DNA of 64,000 nucleotides, from positions 496,001 through 560,000 of the forward strand of contig NZ_FCOC02000001.1 of assembly GCF_001544455.2 (NCBI RefSeq), in the 5' to 3' direction. The position numbers were made by a program, and so were the translations under genes. The notes beneath the pieces are model-generated. The model was not told the DNA's origin. It did not search any database and saw nothing but the letters and a program-made list of their open reading frames with translations. This stretch comes from Caballeronia sordidicola (GTDB lineage Bacteria > Pseudomonadota > Gammaproteobacteria > Burkholderiales > Burkholderiaceae). This document shows, in pieces, positions 54,369-64,000 of this stretch (position 1 is its first letter; each line of letters opens with the position of its first letter).

Positions 54369-56021
54369 CTAAAGTTGCGCGCTGAGGCGCTTGATCTCGC
54401 GGTTCAACACGCGCTCGTTGTCGGAATAGTCGATGGGCACGTCGATCAGGTGCACACCCGGCGTGGCAAAACATTCACGTATCAAGGGCGCGAGCGCCTC
54501 TGCAGTTTCCACCCGATGCCCGATCGCTCCATAACTCTGCGCATACGCCACGAAGTCCGGGTTCTGCAGCGTCATGCCGTAATCCGGGAAATTCATGTTT
54601 TCCTGCTTCCACCGGATCATGCCGAACGCATCGTCGCGCAACAGCAAGATGACCAGGTCCAGTTTCAGCCGCACGGCGGTTTCGACTTCCTGTGAATTCA
54701 TCATGAAACCGCCGTCGCCGCAGACCGCCATCACGTTGCGCTCCGGGTGCACGATCTTGCTTGCAATAGCAGACGGCAGGCCCGCTCCCATGGACGCGAG
54801 CGCGTTGTCCAGAAGAATGGAATTCGGTTCGTGCGCCCGGTAATAACGGGCGAACCAGATCTTGTACATGCCGTTGTCGAGGCAAATGATTCCGTCCTTC
54901 GGCATGGTGTCGTAGACGTCCTTCACGATCCGCACGGGATACATGGGGAAGCGGTCGTCGTGCTCGCCTTTCGCAAGTTGCGCGTCGAAGTGCTCCTTGA
55001 TCATCCTGAAGCGCGAAAAATCCCAGTTGTCCTGCGGTTCTTTCAGGAGTTCCTTCATTTGCCAGACAGCATTCGCAATGTCACCCACCACTTCAATTTG
55101 CGGGAAATACACCGGGTCGACCTGAGCACCGAGAAAATTCACGTGAATCACGGTCTTTTCGCCAGCGTCGCCGCTGCGCATGAAAAACGGCGGCTTTTCG
55201 ATCACGTCGTGACCAATGTTGATGATGCAATCCGCGTGATCGATCGCGCGATGCACGAAATCCCCATCGGATAGCGTCGCATTGCCGAGCCACATGGGAT
55301 GAGATTCATCGATCACGCCCTTGCCCATTTGCGTGGTGAAAAACGGAATGCCAATCTGATCGACGAATTCGCGCAGCATCTTCGTGGTCGTCTTGCGGTT
55401 GCCGCCCGCGCCGATCATCAATAAGGGATGCCGTGCTTCGCGAATGGCCTCGACTGCGCGCTCCACCGCTTTTTCCTCCGCGACCGGGCGGCGGCTGAAG
55501 CTCTTGGGAATCGGCGCGCCGTCGCCTTCCTCGTGCGCCACGTCTTCCGGCAATTCCAGATGGGTTGCGCCCGGGCGCTCTTCCTCGGCTCGCCGGAAAG
55601 CCTCCCGCACCGAAGCCGGAATATTGCCGATAGACACCATGGAACGCGTGTACTTGGTGAGCGGTTCCATCATCCGGACCACGTCGACAATCTGGAAGCT
55701 GCCCTGCTTGCTCGACTTGATCGGTTTCTGGCCCGTGACCATCAGCATGGGCATGCCGCCCAACTGCGCATACGCAGCGGCGGTCACGAAGTTGGTGGCG
55801 CCCGGCCCGAGCGTTGCGAGGCACACGCCCGTCTTGCCCGTCAGCCGGCCGTATGTCGCGGCCATGAAACCCGCGGCCTGTTCGTGGCGCGTCAGGATCA
55901 GCTTGATCTTCGAGCGGCGCAGCGATTCGAGGAGATCGAGATTTTCTTCGCCGGGGATGCCGAACACATATTCGACTTTCTCGGCTTCCAGCGCTTTGAC
56001 GAACAGATCCGATGCTTTCAT
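54369..56021 (-). CDS. Acetolactate synthase-like ThDP enzyme, large subunit type
   Basis: This 550-residue thiamine diphosphate enzyme has the cofactor-activating Glu47 in RHEQAAGF and GDG at 435-437 for Mg-ThDP. Residue 462, where the family usually has the Mg-liganding Asn, is Arg (LLRDDAFGMIRWKQ). The ATG at 56021 gives MKASDLFVKALEAE; ten more codons are open upstream. No small regulatory subunit follows, so a branched-chain biosynthetic role is unlikely. Pairing with an aldehyde dehydrogenase suggests a catabolic decarboxylase or carboligase; substrate unknown. Confidence 0.85.
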   Translation of the reverse strand: MKASDLFVKALEAEKVEYVFGIPGEENLDLLESLRRSKIKLILTRHEQAAGFMAATYGRLTGKTGVCLATLGPGATNFVTAAAYAQLGGMPMLMVTGQKPIKSSKQGSFQIVDVVRMMEPLTKYTRSMVSIGNIPASVREAFRRAEEERPGATHLELPEDVAHEEGDGAPIPKSFSRRPVAEEKAVERAVEAIREARHPLLMIGAGGNRKTTTKMLREFVDQIGIPFFTTQMGKGVIDESHPMWLGNATLSDGDFVHRAIDHADCIINIGHDVIEKPPFFMRSGDAGEKTVIHVNFLGAQVDPVYFPQIEVVGDIANAVWQMKELLKEPQDNWDFSRFRMIKEHFDAQLAKGEHDDRFPMYPVRIVKDVYDTMPKDGIICLDNGMYKIWFARYYRAHEPNSILLDNALASMGAGLPSAIASKIVHPERNVMAVCGDGGFMMNSQEVETAVRLKLDLVILLLRDDAFGMIRWKQENMNFPDYGMTLQNPDFVAYAQSYGAIGHRVETAEALAPLIRECFATPGVHLIDVPIDYSDNERVLNREIKRLSAQL

Positions 56022-56210
56022 GGAAAAGTCTCGCTTGATGGCGACGCGCACGACGAATGCCGTGCGCGAGACGCAATGAGATGAATCGGCTGCACGCAGC
56101 GAGGCCGCGCGGCAGCCGCCGGTCGTTCAATGTGCCTGAAGCCTTCGCCCCGGCACAACCATAGCAACCATACTCCCGATAGCCGTTCAATGCCGCGACG
56201 GGCCTTCACG

Positions 56211-56227
56211 TTAGCCATTCGGCCGAG
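56211..56227 (+). repeat. Third copy of the 17-base dispersed repeat
   Basis: TTAGCCATTCGGCCGAG is identical to the copy at 48694-48710, here about 190 bases upstream of the ALS-like start. Confidence 0.6.
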
Positions 56228-56260
56228 GTTTCGAACCGGCTCGCCAAATAACGCCCCATA

Positions 56261-56300
56261 GAAGAAGCCCGTTCCGACTCACGTCAAAACGGGCTTCTTC
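56261..56300 (-). terminator. Hairpin after the mliC-like gene
   Basis: GAAGAAGCCCGTT (56261-56273) pairs perfectly with AACGGGCTTCTTC (56288-56300) over a 14-base loop. It lies 35 bases past the mliC stop. There is no long T run on either side, so termination strength is uncertain. Confidence 0.65.
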
Positions 56301-56335
56301 TCTAAATTTATCGATCATCAAACAAACGAACCGCG

Positions 56336-56749
56336 CTACGTTCCCGTCTTGCACTCGGCAAGCATTGGCGCGGCTTTCGGGTCCGCGGTCTCGTCGGTGA
56401 GCGTGCCTTCAGGGCCCTTCGTCCACCATGTGTAATGGTCCCCGACGTATTTCGCGCCCGACGCAGCGAGCACATTCACAAACAGCATCTTGCGGCCATC
56501 CACGGTGAGCAGCGCAAAGCTCTGTTTGTTCTTCGTGTTCATATACTGGACGGTCAATGCCTTGCCACCGCTGCATTTGTAGCGAAGCGTGTTGGTGGTG
56601 GCCGTCTGGACCTGCGGCACGGTCAGCGGCATGGAAAACGCCGCGTGCGTTGCGCATACGGCGCACAGCGCGCCCACGGCCGCCACGAATCGTCCGATCT
56701 TCCTGCTAGCCCTTCCAGTCCCGCACATTCGTTCGATCACTCCTTTCAT
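56336..56749 (-). CDS. MliC family protein (lysozyme inhibitor-like)
   Basis: This 137-residue secreted protein has a signal peptide (hydrophobic about residues 21-39) and a C-terminal MliC/PliC-type beta barrel (YKCSGGKALTVQYMNTK...FVNVLAASGAKYVGDHYTWWTKGPEGTL) ending with a second Cys in AECKTGT that would pair with the Cys in YKCSGG. MliC proteins block C-type lysozyme in the periplasm. No lipobox Cys is obvious at the cleavage site, so it may be soluble (PliC-like). Confidence 0.82.
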   Translation of the reverse strand: MKGVIERMCGTGRASRKIGRFVAAVGALCAVCATHAAFSMPLTVPQVQTATTNTLRYKCSGGKALTVQYMNTKNKQSFALLTVDGRKMLFVNVLAASGAKYVGDHYTWWTKGPEGTLTDETADPKAAPMLAECKTGT

Positions 56750-56804
56750 CGTGCTGTCCTTTCGTTGGTCGTTTGTGGCGTCGGTGCACCGCAGCTCACG
56801 GCGA

Positions 56805-56975
56805 TCAAGGATCGATCACGCCGGCGCAGGCGTCGGTAGGCGCCGCCGCTACGTGACCCACCACCGGCACGATCTTCAATCCCGCCGACGCAATACGGCA
56901 CGGCGCCGCCGCCAATCCGCACCCGCCCAATCCAGCCAGGACCGCGCATAACGCAGCCATTGCACACCATTTCAC
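56805..56975 (-). CDS. DUF6726-type small lipoprotein, 56 aa
   Basis: This 56-residue protein starts with GTG at 56975, seven bases after GGAGG. It has a lipoprotein signal LCAVLAGLGGC and a mature part LAAAPCRIASAGLKIVPVVGHVAAAPTDACAGVIDP shared by a small family of Burkholderia envelope proteins that I recall as DUF6726. Function is unknown. A longer frame with an ATG at 57008 lacks a ribosome binding site and is rejected. Confidence 0.75.
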   Translation of the reverse strand: MKWCAMAALCAVLAGLGGCGLAAAPCRIASAGLKIVPVVGHVAAAPTDACAGVIDP

Positions 56976-57029
56976 TGTGAAACCTCCGTGCTGCCCGCGC
57001 GTATCCACTGGGCAAGCAGCGTGTTGCCG

Positions 57030-58271
57030 TCATCGAGTGGAGACGGGTCTTACCTTAGACGCTGCCAGCTTCGCGCGTTCCCGGGCTTCGCCCGTATCGC
57101 GTCCAGTCGCGAGCGCCACGCCCATGCGGCGCTTCGTGAAACTTTCGGGCTTGCCGAACAGACGCAGGTCGGAATCGGGCACCGCGAGCGCTTCGGCTAC
57201 GCCTTCGAAGCCAATACCCGCTTCGTCCAGCCCGCCATAGATCACCGCCGATGCACCCGGCGCGCGCAACGCCGTATCCACGGGAAGACCGAGAATCGCG
57301 CGCGCGTGGAGGTCGAATTCGGAGAAACGCTGCGTGGCGAGCGTGACCAGACCTGTGTCATGCGGTCGCGGGCTGACTTCGGAAAACCAGACATCGTCGC
57401 CGCGCACGAACAGCTCCACGCCAAACAAGCCGCGGCCGCCGAGCGCCGTGGTGACCTTTTCGGCGACATTGCGCGATTTCGCCAGCGCCACGGCGCTCAT
57501 GGCCTGCGGCTGCCACGATTCCACATAATCGCCCGCCACTTGAACGTGACCGATCGGGTCGCAGAAATAGGTCTGCAGATCGCCCGTTTCCGCACTGCTT
57601 GCGCGCACGGTGAGTTGCGTGATCTCGTACTCGAAGTCGATAAACCCCTCCACGATCACCCGTCCGTGATTGACCCGGCCGCCGGCCATGGCGTGTTGCC
57701 ACGCGGGTTCAATATCAGCGTCGCTCCTGAGCACCGATTGCCCCTTGCCCGACGACGACATCACCGGCTTCACCACACATGGAAAACCAATCTTTTCGAT
57801 GCCCGACTTCATCTCGGCAAGCGAATCGGCGAACGCATAGGGCGAAGTCGGCAGGCCAAGCGTCTCGGCGGCGAGACGGCGAATGCCTTCGCGGTTCATC
57901 GTGAGCTGGGTCGCGCGCGCGGTCGGAATCACGACAGCACGTTGCTCGGCTTCGATTTCGGCCAGCGTGTCGGTCGCGATGGCCTCGATTTCCGGCACGA
58001 TCAAATGCGGCTTCTCGGCTGCGATCAGCGCGCGCAACGCCGCGCCGTCGGTCATGTCGATCACGTGCGAGCGATGCGCGACCTGATGGCCGGGTGCATC
58101 GGCGTAACGATCCACCGCGATGGTCTCCACGCCGAGCCGCTGCAACGCGATGATCACTTCCTTGCCGAGTTCGCCCGCGCCGAGCAGCATCACGCGGGTG
58201 GCGCCAGACGAAAGCGGCGTGCCGATAATGCCGGTTTGAAAAGGGGACGCAGCGGACTTCGCGCTTGGCAT
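57030..58271 (-). CDS. purT: Formate-dependent phosphoribosylglycinamide formyltransferase
   Basis: This 413-residue ATP-grasp enzyme makes formyl-GAR from GAR, formate and ATP, replacing the folate-dependent PurN step. It begins around [24 protein letters not shown], has [19 protein letters not shown] at the ATP site and [17 protein letters not shown] in the C-terminal part. The ATG at 58271 ([11 protein letters not shown]) follows CGGAG; the longer frame to 58418 is unconserved. It stands alone on the minus strand. Confidence 0.95.
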   Translation of the reverse strand: MPSAKSAASPFQTGIIGTPLSSGATRVMLLGAGELGKEVIIALQRLGVETIAVDRYADAPGHQVAHRSHVIDMTDGAALRALIAAEKPHLIVPEIEAIATDTLAEIEAEQRAVVIPTARATQLTMNREGIRRLAAETLGLPTSPYAFADSLAEMKSGIEKIGFPCVVKPVMSSSGKGQSVLRSDADIEPAWQHAMAGGRVNHGRVIVEGFIDFEYEITQLTVRASSAETGDLQTYFCDPIGHVQVAGDYVESWQPQAMSAVALAKSRNVAEKVTTALGGRGLFGVELFVRGDDVWFSEVSPRPHDTGLVTLATQRFSEFDLHARAILGLPVDTALRAPGASAVIYGGLDEAGIGFEGVAEALAVPDSDLRLFGKPESFTKRRMGVALATGRDTGEARERAKLAASKVRPVSTR

Positions 58272-58501
58272 GGATGCTCCGGAAAAGAGGCCTGTAAAAC
58301 CCGGAATGTTAACACGCGCACTTATGCTGGGGACGATCCGCGAGGTACACGCGCCGCCGATTGCAAGGCAGGATTCCGCCACGGAAAAGAACGCTGGAAA
58401 TGACCTTTCTTTACACATCGCAACGATTCGATTGCAAACGGCCTTGGGTCGTGCCTGACGAGTGCGATACCCTTACGGTTTTGCCAGCCTGAGGATATTT
58501 C

Positions 58502-59125
58502 ATGTCGATGCAGCCTTCCCGTTCGCGCCTGGCGCTCCATTCGGCGCGCAGCCGCGTACATGCTGCTTGCGCGCATTCCACGCCAGATTCCGGGCTGCAT
58601 TCGAGGTTTTCGATGGCCGCGGTTTTTTCAGCTGCGACGCTGGCCCTGAGCGTGGCGCTCGCTGGCTGCGCATTGCCCACGCATCCGGACAGCGCCGCGC
58701 CGCCGACCGATCCGTACAATCCGGCCGCGACCCAGCTTCTCGACGATACCCAATGGCAGTTGGACACCTGGACCGACGCCACGGGCCGCGCGCGTGATAT
58801 TCCCGGTGCATCGGCTGGCGGCATGGGCACGCCCGTGACGCTGAATTTTTCGACGGACGGCGGCCAGCGCCGGGCCAACGGCTTCTCCGGATGCAACCGC
58901 TTCACAGGCACCTACGACCTGACCGATGGCAAGCTCTCGTTCGGGCCGCTCGCTGGCACCCGGATGGCGTGCGCGCCCGGCGCCGGCAGCGCGCTCGAAC
59001 AGCCGTTCCTGCAGGGACTTGGCGCGATCGAGAAAACCGGTGTGCAGATGCGCCCGCCAAAAGAACTGCAACTCACCTTGAAGAGCGGCGATGTGCTGAC
59101 ATTCAAGGAACACGCGCAACCTTGA
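58502..59125 (+). CDS. META/HslJ domain lipoprotein
   Basis: This 207-residue protein has a lipoprotein signal with lipobox ALAGC (Cys56 from this start) and a META domain: WQLDTWTDATGRA, GFSGCNRFTGTYDLTDGKLSFGPLAGTRMAC, the pattern of HslJ-like heat-inducible outer membrane lipoproteins. The start at 58502 follows GAGGATATTTC. An ATG at 58613 (MAAVFSAATLALS) also has GAGG before it and would give a shorter, more usual signal peptide with lipobox at residue 19. The exact role is unknown. Confidence 0.83.
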   Translation: MSMQPSRSRLALHSARSRVHAACAHSTPDSGLHSRFSMAAVFSAATLALSVALAGCALPTHPDSAAPPTDPYNPAATQLLDDTQWQLDTWTDATGRARDIPGASAGGMGTPVTLNFSTDGGQRRANGFSGCNRFTGTYDLTDGKLSFGPLAGTRMACAPGAGSALEQPFLQGLGAIEKTGVQMRPPKELQLTLKSGDVLTFKEHAQP

Positions 59126-59288
59126 GAATGTCTTTTGGAGATAACGGCCAGCACTGGAAATTCGGACCCGGCCCAGGTTCTCCGAGTCTCCTCCTGGTTC
59201 ATGACGGTTAAACTCGGCGGTATCGTTTTATCTTTGCCTGAGCTTTGGTTCGCTGCTCACACTGCTCACATCATTCCTGGTTCCTTGC

Positions 59289-62200
59289 ATGCACACGGTA
59301 GTTTTCGGCTGGTTCGGTATCTCGGCCGTCTGGTTCATCCCTCTTCTCTGGCGCATCGTCAAATCCGTTCTGCCGAACGGCGGCGGCCTGCGCGGCCCCG
59401 GCACGATCCGGCTGTGGCTCGGTTTTTTCTGCGTGCTGCTCGCAAGTTGCACGCTCGAAGCCGCCCTGTTCCACTTTGTGGCTTTCGCCACCGATATCGA
59501 CCGTCTTGGCCATGCGCTGTTGAGCGCGTTCGCGGCCCACGGCGGCGTGATCGGCACGACGGGCGCGCTGTACGCCGGCGCGGGTGCGGCTGTGGCCCTG
59601 CTCATCGGCTTGCCGTGGTTCCTGGACTTTCAATGGCGCGAAGCGTTTGCATGGGCAAACGTTGCGTTCGGCCTGGGTCTCGATCCTGGCCTGTTCGTGA
59701 CGCGGGAACGAGCCGTCCGCGAGAAACCATCGCGCAAGAAAGCGCCACGGGAAAAAGCGGAAAGAGGCGGCGCGGGCATGGGTTCGCCGGGCAGGATTGC
59801 GCCCGATGCGCCACCACTCGGAATACCGCCCGCCACACCGCGCCAAGGCAGCCGATATCAGCGGCCGACAGTCTGGAGGCCGCAGCCCGCCAGACGCAGC
59901 GACACCGAACGGCAAGCGCGTGGTCCTGAGGCTGCGCGGCCGGTGGAACCATCGTTTGGCGAACGCCGCGATTCATACGCCGCGAGAGAAAACAAGCCGG
60001 AAAGCGTGCGCGGTTCGGTATCGATCGAACCGCTTGAACCGGTCGCGCCCGCTGGATGGCTGAAAACAGGCGGATTGCAGGATAAAGTCGCGGGAACGGC
60101 CGCAACGCGTTCGAATTCCACGAGCACGATGAACCCGGCGGCCACGCCGCGCACCGCCGATACGTCGCGTCCGGCGGTCGCCAGAAGTTCTCCGCCGAAT
60201 TCAATCGGTTCGTCGGCTGCCCGCGCGGCTCAGGCGGCGCGCAATTCATCGATGCGAGCACCGTCGAGTTCATCGTCGAATTTGTCGCGCGGCAACGTCG
60301 TTGCGCCCGTGGTTACCCGCGACTCGTTTTTTACGGCGGCCGCGTCTGCTGGCTCGAATGCGCCAGCAAGACCCGTGGGGCCGCCGCCGGAACCTGAGCG
60401 CATCAAGGAAGCGCTGCGTTCGATTGAAGAAACTACCGCGCAGTGGACCATGCGTGGCGATGCGCCTCGAAGTGCGTCAACGAGCGTGGCGACGTCCGCG
60501 AGTGATAGCGTCGTTCAAAATCCGCCGGTGGAACCGCCCGCAACGGTTCCAGCGGCGGCGTCAGTAAGCGTTGCAGGCTCGTATTCGACCGGCACGCCTG
60601 ACGATACAACGCCTGATTCGCTCACAACCGAAGCCGATACGGTTGGCAATACGGCTCCGCTTGAACCTGCGCCCAGCGAAACGGTCAATGTGGGCGGCGC
60701 TGACGATGACCCACATGTTTCTGCCGCAGAGCCCGAGCCTCCATCCACGCACCTTCCCCCTTGGGCGATCCGCCGCGATCACGCGTTGGGCAAGGACGCC
60801 GACGAGAGCGACGTAACGCCAGCCTGGCAGGACGAAACGCCTCCGTCACGCCCTCCCCCGCCGCCAATTCACATTGTCGAATCGAACGCCACAGCGCCGA
60901 ACGCATACGAACCGGCGGGCGGCGTCGAAGAGGACATGGAAGCAGAGCCGATCAACGAACCTGAAGATCCAGTCTCCGGCCCGTCGAACATCGTCCATTT
61001 CCCCCGTGCGCTTGCGCCCGCTGCCACCATTGAAGCCCAACCGGCAACAGCACCGCCTCAAGAGCCGCGTCCCCCGGTCCGCGGTTTCATCGCAACGGAA
61101 TTCGAGTTTCATGCGCCGGCGGCATCGGCTGTGGAGCTGCCCGGACTCGATCTTCTCGAACCCGCGTCCGACGAAGTCGAGCCCGTGTCCGAGCAACATC
61201 TCGCGAACACTGGCCAACTGATCGAACAGCGCCTGCAGGAATTCAAGGTGCCGGTCACGGTGGTCGGCGCATCGGCGGGACCGGTCATCACGCGCTTCGA
61301 AGTCGAGCCGGCGCTCGGCGTGCGCGGCAGCCAGATCGTGGGCCTGATGAAGGACCTGTCGCGCGGACTCGGGCTCACGTCCATCCGCGTGGTCGAGACC
61401 ATTCCCGGCAAGACCTGCATGGGTCTGGAACTGCCGAACGCCAAACGGCAGATGATCCGGCTCTCCGAAATCCTGGAAGCGGATGTCTATCGCGATTCCA
61501 AGTCGTTCCTGACCATTGCGATGGGCAAGGACATCATCGGCAATCCGGTGGTCACCGACCTCGCACGCGCGCCGCACATGCTGGTCGCGGGCACGACGGG
61601 TTCGGGCAAATCGGTCGCCATCAACGCGATGATCCTCTCGCTGCTCTTCAAGGCGAAACCGGAAGACGTGCGCCTGATCATGATCGATCCGAAGATGCTG
61701 GAACTGTCGGTGTACGAAGGCATTCCGCATTTGCTCGCGCCGGTCGTGACCGACATGAAGCTCGCCGCGAACGCGCTGAACTGGTGTGTCGGTGAAATGG
61801 AGAAGCGCTACAAGCTGATGTCCGCGGTGGGCGTGCGTAATCTGCAGGGTTTCAATCAGAAGATCCGCAACGCGGAAGCTGCCGGCAAGAAGCTGACGAA
61901 CCCGTTCTCGCTCACGCCCGATGCGCCCGAACCGCTCGCCAAGCTGCCGATGATCGTGGTCGTGATCGACGAACTCGCCGACCTGATGATGGTCGCGGGC
62001 AAGCAGATCGAGCAACTGATCGCGCGCCTCGCGCAGAAGGCGCGCGCCGCAGGCATTCACTTGATTCTCGCGACACAGCGGCCTTCAGTGGATGTCATCA
62101 CCGGCCTGATCAAGGCGAACATTCCGACGCGCGTGGCGTTCCAGGTTTCATCGAAGATCGACTCGCGCACGATTCTCGACCAGATGGGCGCGGAATCGCT

Positions 62201-62606
62201 GCTTGGTGCGGGCGACATGCTGTTCCTGCCGCCCGGCACCGGCTATCCGCAACGCGTGCATGGCGCGTTTGTAGCCGATGAAGAAGTGCACAGCGTCGTG
62301 GAGTATCTCAAGCAGTTTGGCGAGCCGGAGTATGAGGAAGGGATCTTGTCGGGGCCGACGCCCGAAGGCGGCACGCCGGATCTGTTCGGCGAGACGCAGG
62401 ACGCCGAAGCCGATCCGCTTTACGACGAAGCCGTCGCGTTCGTTTTACGCACGCGGCGGGCATCGATTTCTTCAGTGCAACGTCAGTTGCGAATTGGCTA
62501 TAACCGCGCGGCACGGCTTGTTGAACAGATGGAGTCGGCCGGCCTCGTCTCGCCGATGGGAACCAACGGCAACCGCGAAGTGCTCGCGCCGGGCCAGCCC
62601 GAATAA
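59289..62606 (+). CDS. ftsK: FtsK/SpoIIIE-type DNA translocase
   Basis: This 1105-residue protein has three to four membrane spans in the first 125 residues, a long Pro/Ala/Glu-rich linker (about 130-620), a motor domain with Walker A GTTGSGKS near 769-776, [14 protein letters not shown] and the Walker [13 protein letters not shown], and a C-terminal winged-helix gamma domain ([21 protein letters not shown]) that reads KOPS. It pumps chromosomal DNA at the division septum. Burkholderia often have two FtsK proteins; the short N-terminal membrane part fits the second type. It converges on the CorA/ZntB gene. Confidence 0.93.
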   Translation: MHTVVFGWFGISAVWFIPLLWRIVKSVLPNGGGLRGPGTIRLWLGFFCVLLASCTLEAALFHFVAFATDIDRLGHALLSAFAAHGGVIGTTGALYAGAGAAVALLIGLPWFLDFQWREAFAWANVAFGLGLDPGLFVTRERAVREKPSRKKAPREKAERGGAGMGSPGRIAPDAPPLGIPPATPRQGSRYQRPTVWRPQPARRSDTERQARGPEAARPVEPSFGERRDSYAARENKPESVRGSVSIEPLEPVAPAGWLKTGGLQDKVAGTAATRSNSTSTMNPAATPRTADTSRPAVARSSPPNSIGSSAARAAQAARNSSMRAPSSSSSNLSRGNVVAPVVTRDSFFTAAASAGSNAPARPVGPPPEPERIKEALRSIEETTAQWTMRGDAPRSASTSVATSASDSVVQNPPVEPPATVPAAASVSVAGSYSTGTPDDTTPDSLTTEADTVGNTAPLEPAPSETVNVGGADDDPHVSAAEPEPPSTHLPPWAIRRDHALGKDADESDVTPAWQDETPPSRPPPPPIHIVESNATAPNAYEPAGGVEEDMEAEPINEPEDPVSGPSNIVHFPRALAPAATIEAQPATAPPQEPRPPVRGFIATEFEFHAPAASAVELPGLDLLEPASDEVEPVSEQHLANTGQLIEQRLQEFKVPVTVVGASAGPVITRFEVEPALGVRGSQIVGLMKDLSRGLGLTSIRVVETIPGKTCMGLELPNAKRQMIRLSEILEADVYRDSKSFLTIAMGKDIIGNPVVTDLARAPHMLVAGTTGSGKSVAINAMILSLLFKAKPEDVRLIMIDPKMLELSVYEGIPHLLAPVVTDMKLAANALNWCVGEMEKRYKLMSAVGVRNLQGFNQKIRNAEAAGKKLTNPFSLTPDAPEPLAKLPMIVVVIDELADLMMVAGKQIEQLIARLAQKARAAGIHLILATQRPSVDVITGLIKANIPTRVAFQVSSKIDSRTILDQMGAESLLGAGDMLFLPPGTGYPQRVHGAFVADEEVHSVVEYLKQFGEPEYEEGILSGPTPEGGTPDLFGETQDAEADPLYDEAVAFVLRTRRASISSVQRQLRIGYNRAARLVEQMESAGLVSPMGTNGNREVLAPGQPE

Positions 62607-62610
62607 CCGC

Positions 62611-63663
62611 TCACCACAAGCGCAAGCGCCTGAGCAGGAACAGCGTGACGGCGGCGCACACCACCATCACGCCCATCACGACCGCGAACGAATAATGGTC
62701 GTGCGTGCCGGGCAGGCCGGCCACGTTCATGCCGAAGATGCCCGAGACGAGCGTCGCGGGCATCAGCAACGCGGACATGATCGCGAGCCACAGCAGCTTG
62801 CGGTTGATGTCTTCCGAAAGAAGCGCGGCGATTTCATCCTGCAGCAACTTCGAGCGTTCGTACTGCCCTTCGAGTCCCGCGCCGAGTCCGTTCAGGACCT
62901 GGATGGCCTGGATCAACGTTTCCATGGATCGCGGCTCCGCCCAGTCGAGCCGCCGGGTCACGAGTTGCGTGAGCGCGTTGCGCTCAGGGTCGACAAACCG
63001 CTTTACCTCCACCAGCCGCCGTCGCACCGAGCCCAATTCTGCGCGCCAGTTCGAATGACGGCCATCGAGCACGCCCTCTTCCACGTCGTCGAGCCGGTCG
63101 CCGATTTCATCGATACGATCTGCAAACGTGTCGTTCAGCGCGCGGATCAGGCCGGCGAAGAGATCGACGGGATCGCGGAACGTCGCGCCTTCCAGTACCG
63201 CGTGGCGAAGCCGGTCGGTCGATTGCAACGGCTGCGCGCGCACGGTGATCATGCGGTTTTTATCGACGTAAAAACGCAGCGCGCCGGTCGCGCGGCGCGT
63301 GGCCTGCGCATTCGGATCGGCTTCGGGCGTCTCCGCGACGCGCTCCAGGTCCGCGACCACGCCATACATGAAGGTCGGGCCCATGTGCACGCGGGGCCGC
63401 TTGTCTTCGCCGTTCAGGAATTCCCGCGCCACGTCCGGCATGGCGGTGACGCCGGTAAGCCAGCTTTCCACGGTGTCGTCATTGGCGCTCAGATGCAGCC
63501 ATGTCGGGCCATCGCCTGCGATTTCCCGGCGCGCTTCGTCCCATGACAGACGCAGCGCCTCGGCGCCGGAAAAGCGAAACGCGCAAATAAAACCGGGCGG
63601 CGCCTGGGAATCGCTGGGATTGAGCCTGTTTGTTTCTCTGCCGGCTGCTGTGGTGATGTTCAA
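62611..63663 (-). CDS. CorA/ZntB family divalent metal transporter
   Basis: This 350-residue cation channel/transporter has a soluble N-terminal domain, a long helix, and two C-terminal membrane spans with the pore signature GMN at about 311-313 (FGMNVAGLP). Loop residues GTHDHYSF rather than MPEL suggest the ZntB (Zn2+) branch. The TTG at 63663 is preceded by GGAAGG nine bases earlier; a GTG at 63699 has no site and is less likely. It converges on ftsK with four bases between stops. Confidence 0.88.
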   Translation of the reverse strand: MNITTAAGRETNRLNPSDSQAPPGFICAFRFSGAEALRLSWDEARREIAGDGPTWLHLSANDDTVESWLTGVTAMPDVAREFLNGEDKRPRVHMGPTFMYGVVADLERVAETPEADPNAQATRRATGALRFYVDKNRMITVRAQPLQSTDRLRHAVLEGATFRDPVDLFAGLIRALNDTFADRIDEIGDRLDDVEEGVLDGRHSNWRAELGSVRRRLVEVKRFVDPERNALTQLVTRRLDWAEPRSMETLIQAIQVLNGLGAGLEGQYERSKLLQDEIAALLSEDINRKLLWLAIMSALLMPATLVSGIFGMNVAGLPGTHDHYSFAVVMGVMVVCAAVTLFLLRRLRLW

Positions 63664-63726
63664 CGTTTGTTTCCTTCCATACCGATACTCGGCGGACACT
63701 GCGGGTTAAAACTGCCTGCATTATGC

Positions 63727-63758
63727 AAAAACCGGGCCGTCGATGATCGGCGGCCCGG
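63727..63758 (-). terminator. Rho-independent terminator of the lactonase gene
   Basis: On the minus strand CCGGGCCG pairs with CGGCCCGG, followed by TTTTTG; it lies just past the lactonase stop at 63782. Confidence 0.85.
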
Positions 63759-63781
63759 ACGTTATTGCCATCCCGAAAACG

Positions 63782-64000
63782 TCAGGAAGGCGAAACGAAC
63801 TTGAAATCGACGGGCGAGCCGATTTCGAGTTTCTTCGGATCCGACGCGAGTTCGCCCGTCTGCGGATCGCGCCGGAAGAAGTAGACGCTGTCGCTGTCCT
63901 GATTGCCGACGATCAGCCACCGGCCGGTTGGATCAATGGCGAATTCGCGCGGGGTCTTGCCCATCGTAGAACGGCGGTTGAGCAGCTTCAGATGACCATT
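63782..64000 (-). CDS. Lactonase family protein (beta-propeller), C-terminal end
   Basis: This is the last 72 residues of a 6-phosphogluconolactonase-like (YbhE-type) seven-bladed propeller; the rest is to the right of the window. The fragment shows the blade repeat TPREFAIDPTGRWLIVGNQDSDSVYFFRRDPQTGEL with the YVF/FxRD pattern and ends SPVDFKFVSPS. Enzymes of this family open sugar lactones in the oxidative pentose phosphate or Entner-Doudoroff pathway. Confidence 0.85.
   Translation of the reverse strand, partial: NGHLKLLNRRSTMGKTPREFAIDPTGRWLIVGNQDSDSVYFFRRDPQTGELASDPKKLEIGSPVDFKFVSPS

Larger units (their letters stand above)
56022..56335. other. Intergenic region between the ALS-like gene and mliC
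   Basis: This 314-base stretch contains the promoter side of the ALS-like gene, a copy of the 17-base repeat at 56211-56227 and the hairpin at 56261-56300. I see no gene in it. Confidence 0.5.

Noticed and set aside
53127..54695. 522-codon plus-strand frame over the ALDH and ALS-like genes
   Set aside because: It is antisense to two well-supported genes and has no recognisable protein features.

Overview
The window is a piece of a high-GC betaproteobacterial chromosome. Gene content and order (yebC, purD, hemF, nadD, rsfS, rlmH, maf, rng; an LPS cluster ending at dnaE; a second-type FtsK) fit Burkholderiaceae, most likely Paraburkholderia, Caballeronia or Burkholderia. The genus call is inference from protein recognition, not from a search.

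Layout. 1-12093 is core chromosome: the 5' part of kdpD, a quinone reductase, mgsA and an SDR-like protein on the minus strand, then upp, yebC, purD, hemF and the nadD-rsfS-rlmH-maf-rng run on the plus strand. About 12073-30231 is an 18 kb integrated element inserted at the extreme 3' end of rng (RNase G). It is bounded by a 20-base repeat (19 of 20 identical) and carries a tyrosine integrase next to the right end. 30232-34965 holds an RND pump gene and two small membrane proteins. 35004-45085 is an LPS/polysaccharide cluster: msbA, an O-antigen ligase, a GT9 glycosyltransferase, a UDP-sugar dehydrogenase, a polysaccharide deacetylase, two GT4s and one GT2. It is followed by dnaE, trhO, gluQ, rhlE, an aldehyde dehydrogenase/acetolactate synthase pair, small envelope proteins (MliC, DUF6726, META), purT, ftsK, a CorA/ZntB transporter and the end of a lactonase gene.

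The element is the most interesting part. Its minus-strand core runs integrase, lipoprotein, unknown 216-aa protein, AlpA-like regulator, winged-helix protein, Zn-ribbon/Toprim primase, DUF3987 ATPase, an iteron-rich candidate origin, SSB, a 43-aa zinc-ribbon protein with a TTG start, a small unknown, a terminase small subunit, two unknowns and a pectate-lyase-fold tailspike with a small downstream gene. No portal, capsid, large terminase, tail tube or lysis genes are present. This is the gene plan of a phage satellite (PICI/P4-like) that would depend on a helper, but with its own TerS and, unusually, its own tailspike. The left third is a cargo zone with accessory or defence-like genes: a Fic protein, an amber-interrupted small gene, an Arc-type repressor with two matched operators, an ApeA-like HEPN protein, a two-TM protein and a J-domain/RDD membrane protein.

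Limits: there were no database searches. Family names rest on motifs and recognition. Promoters were not predicted except where a clear repeat structure was visible.
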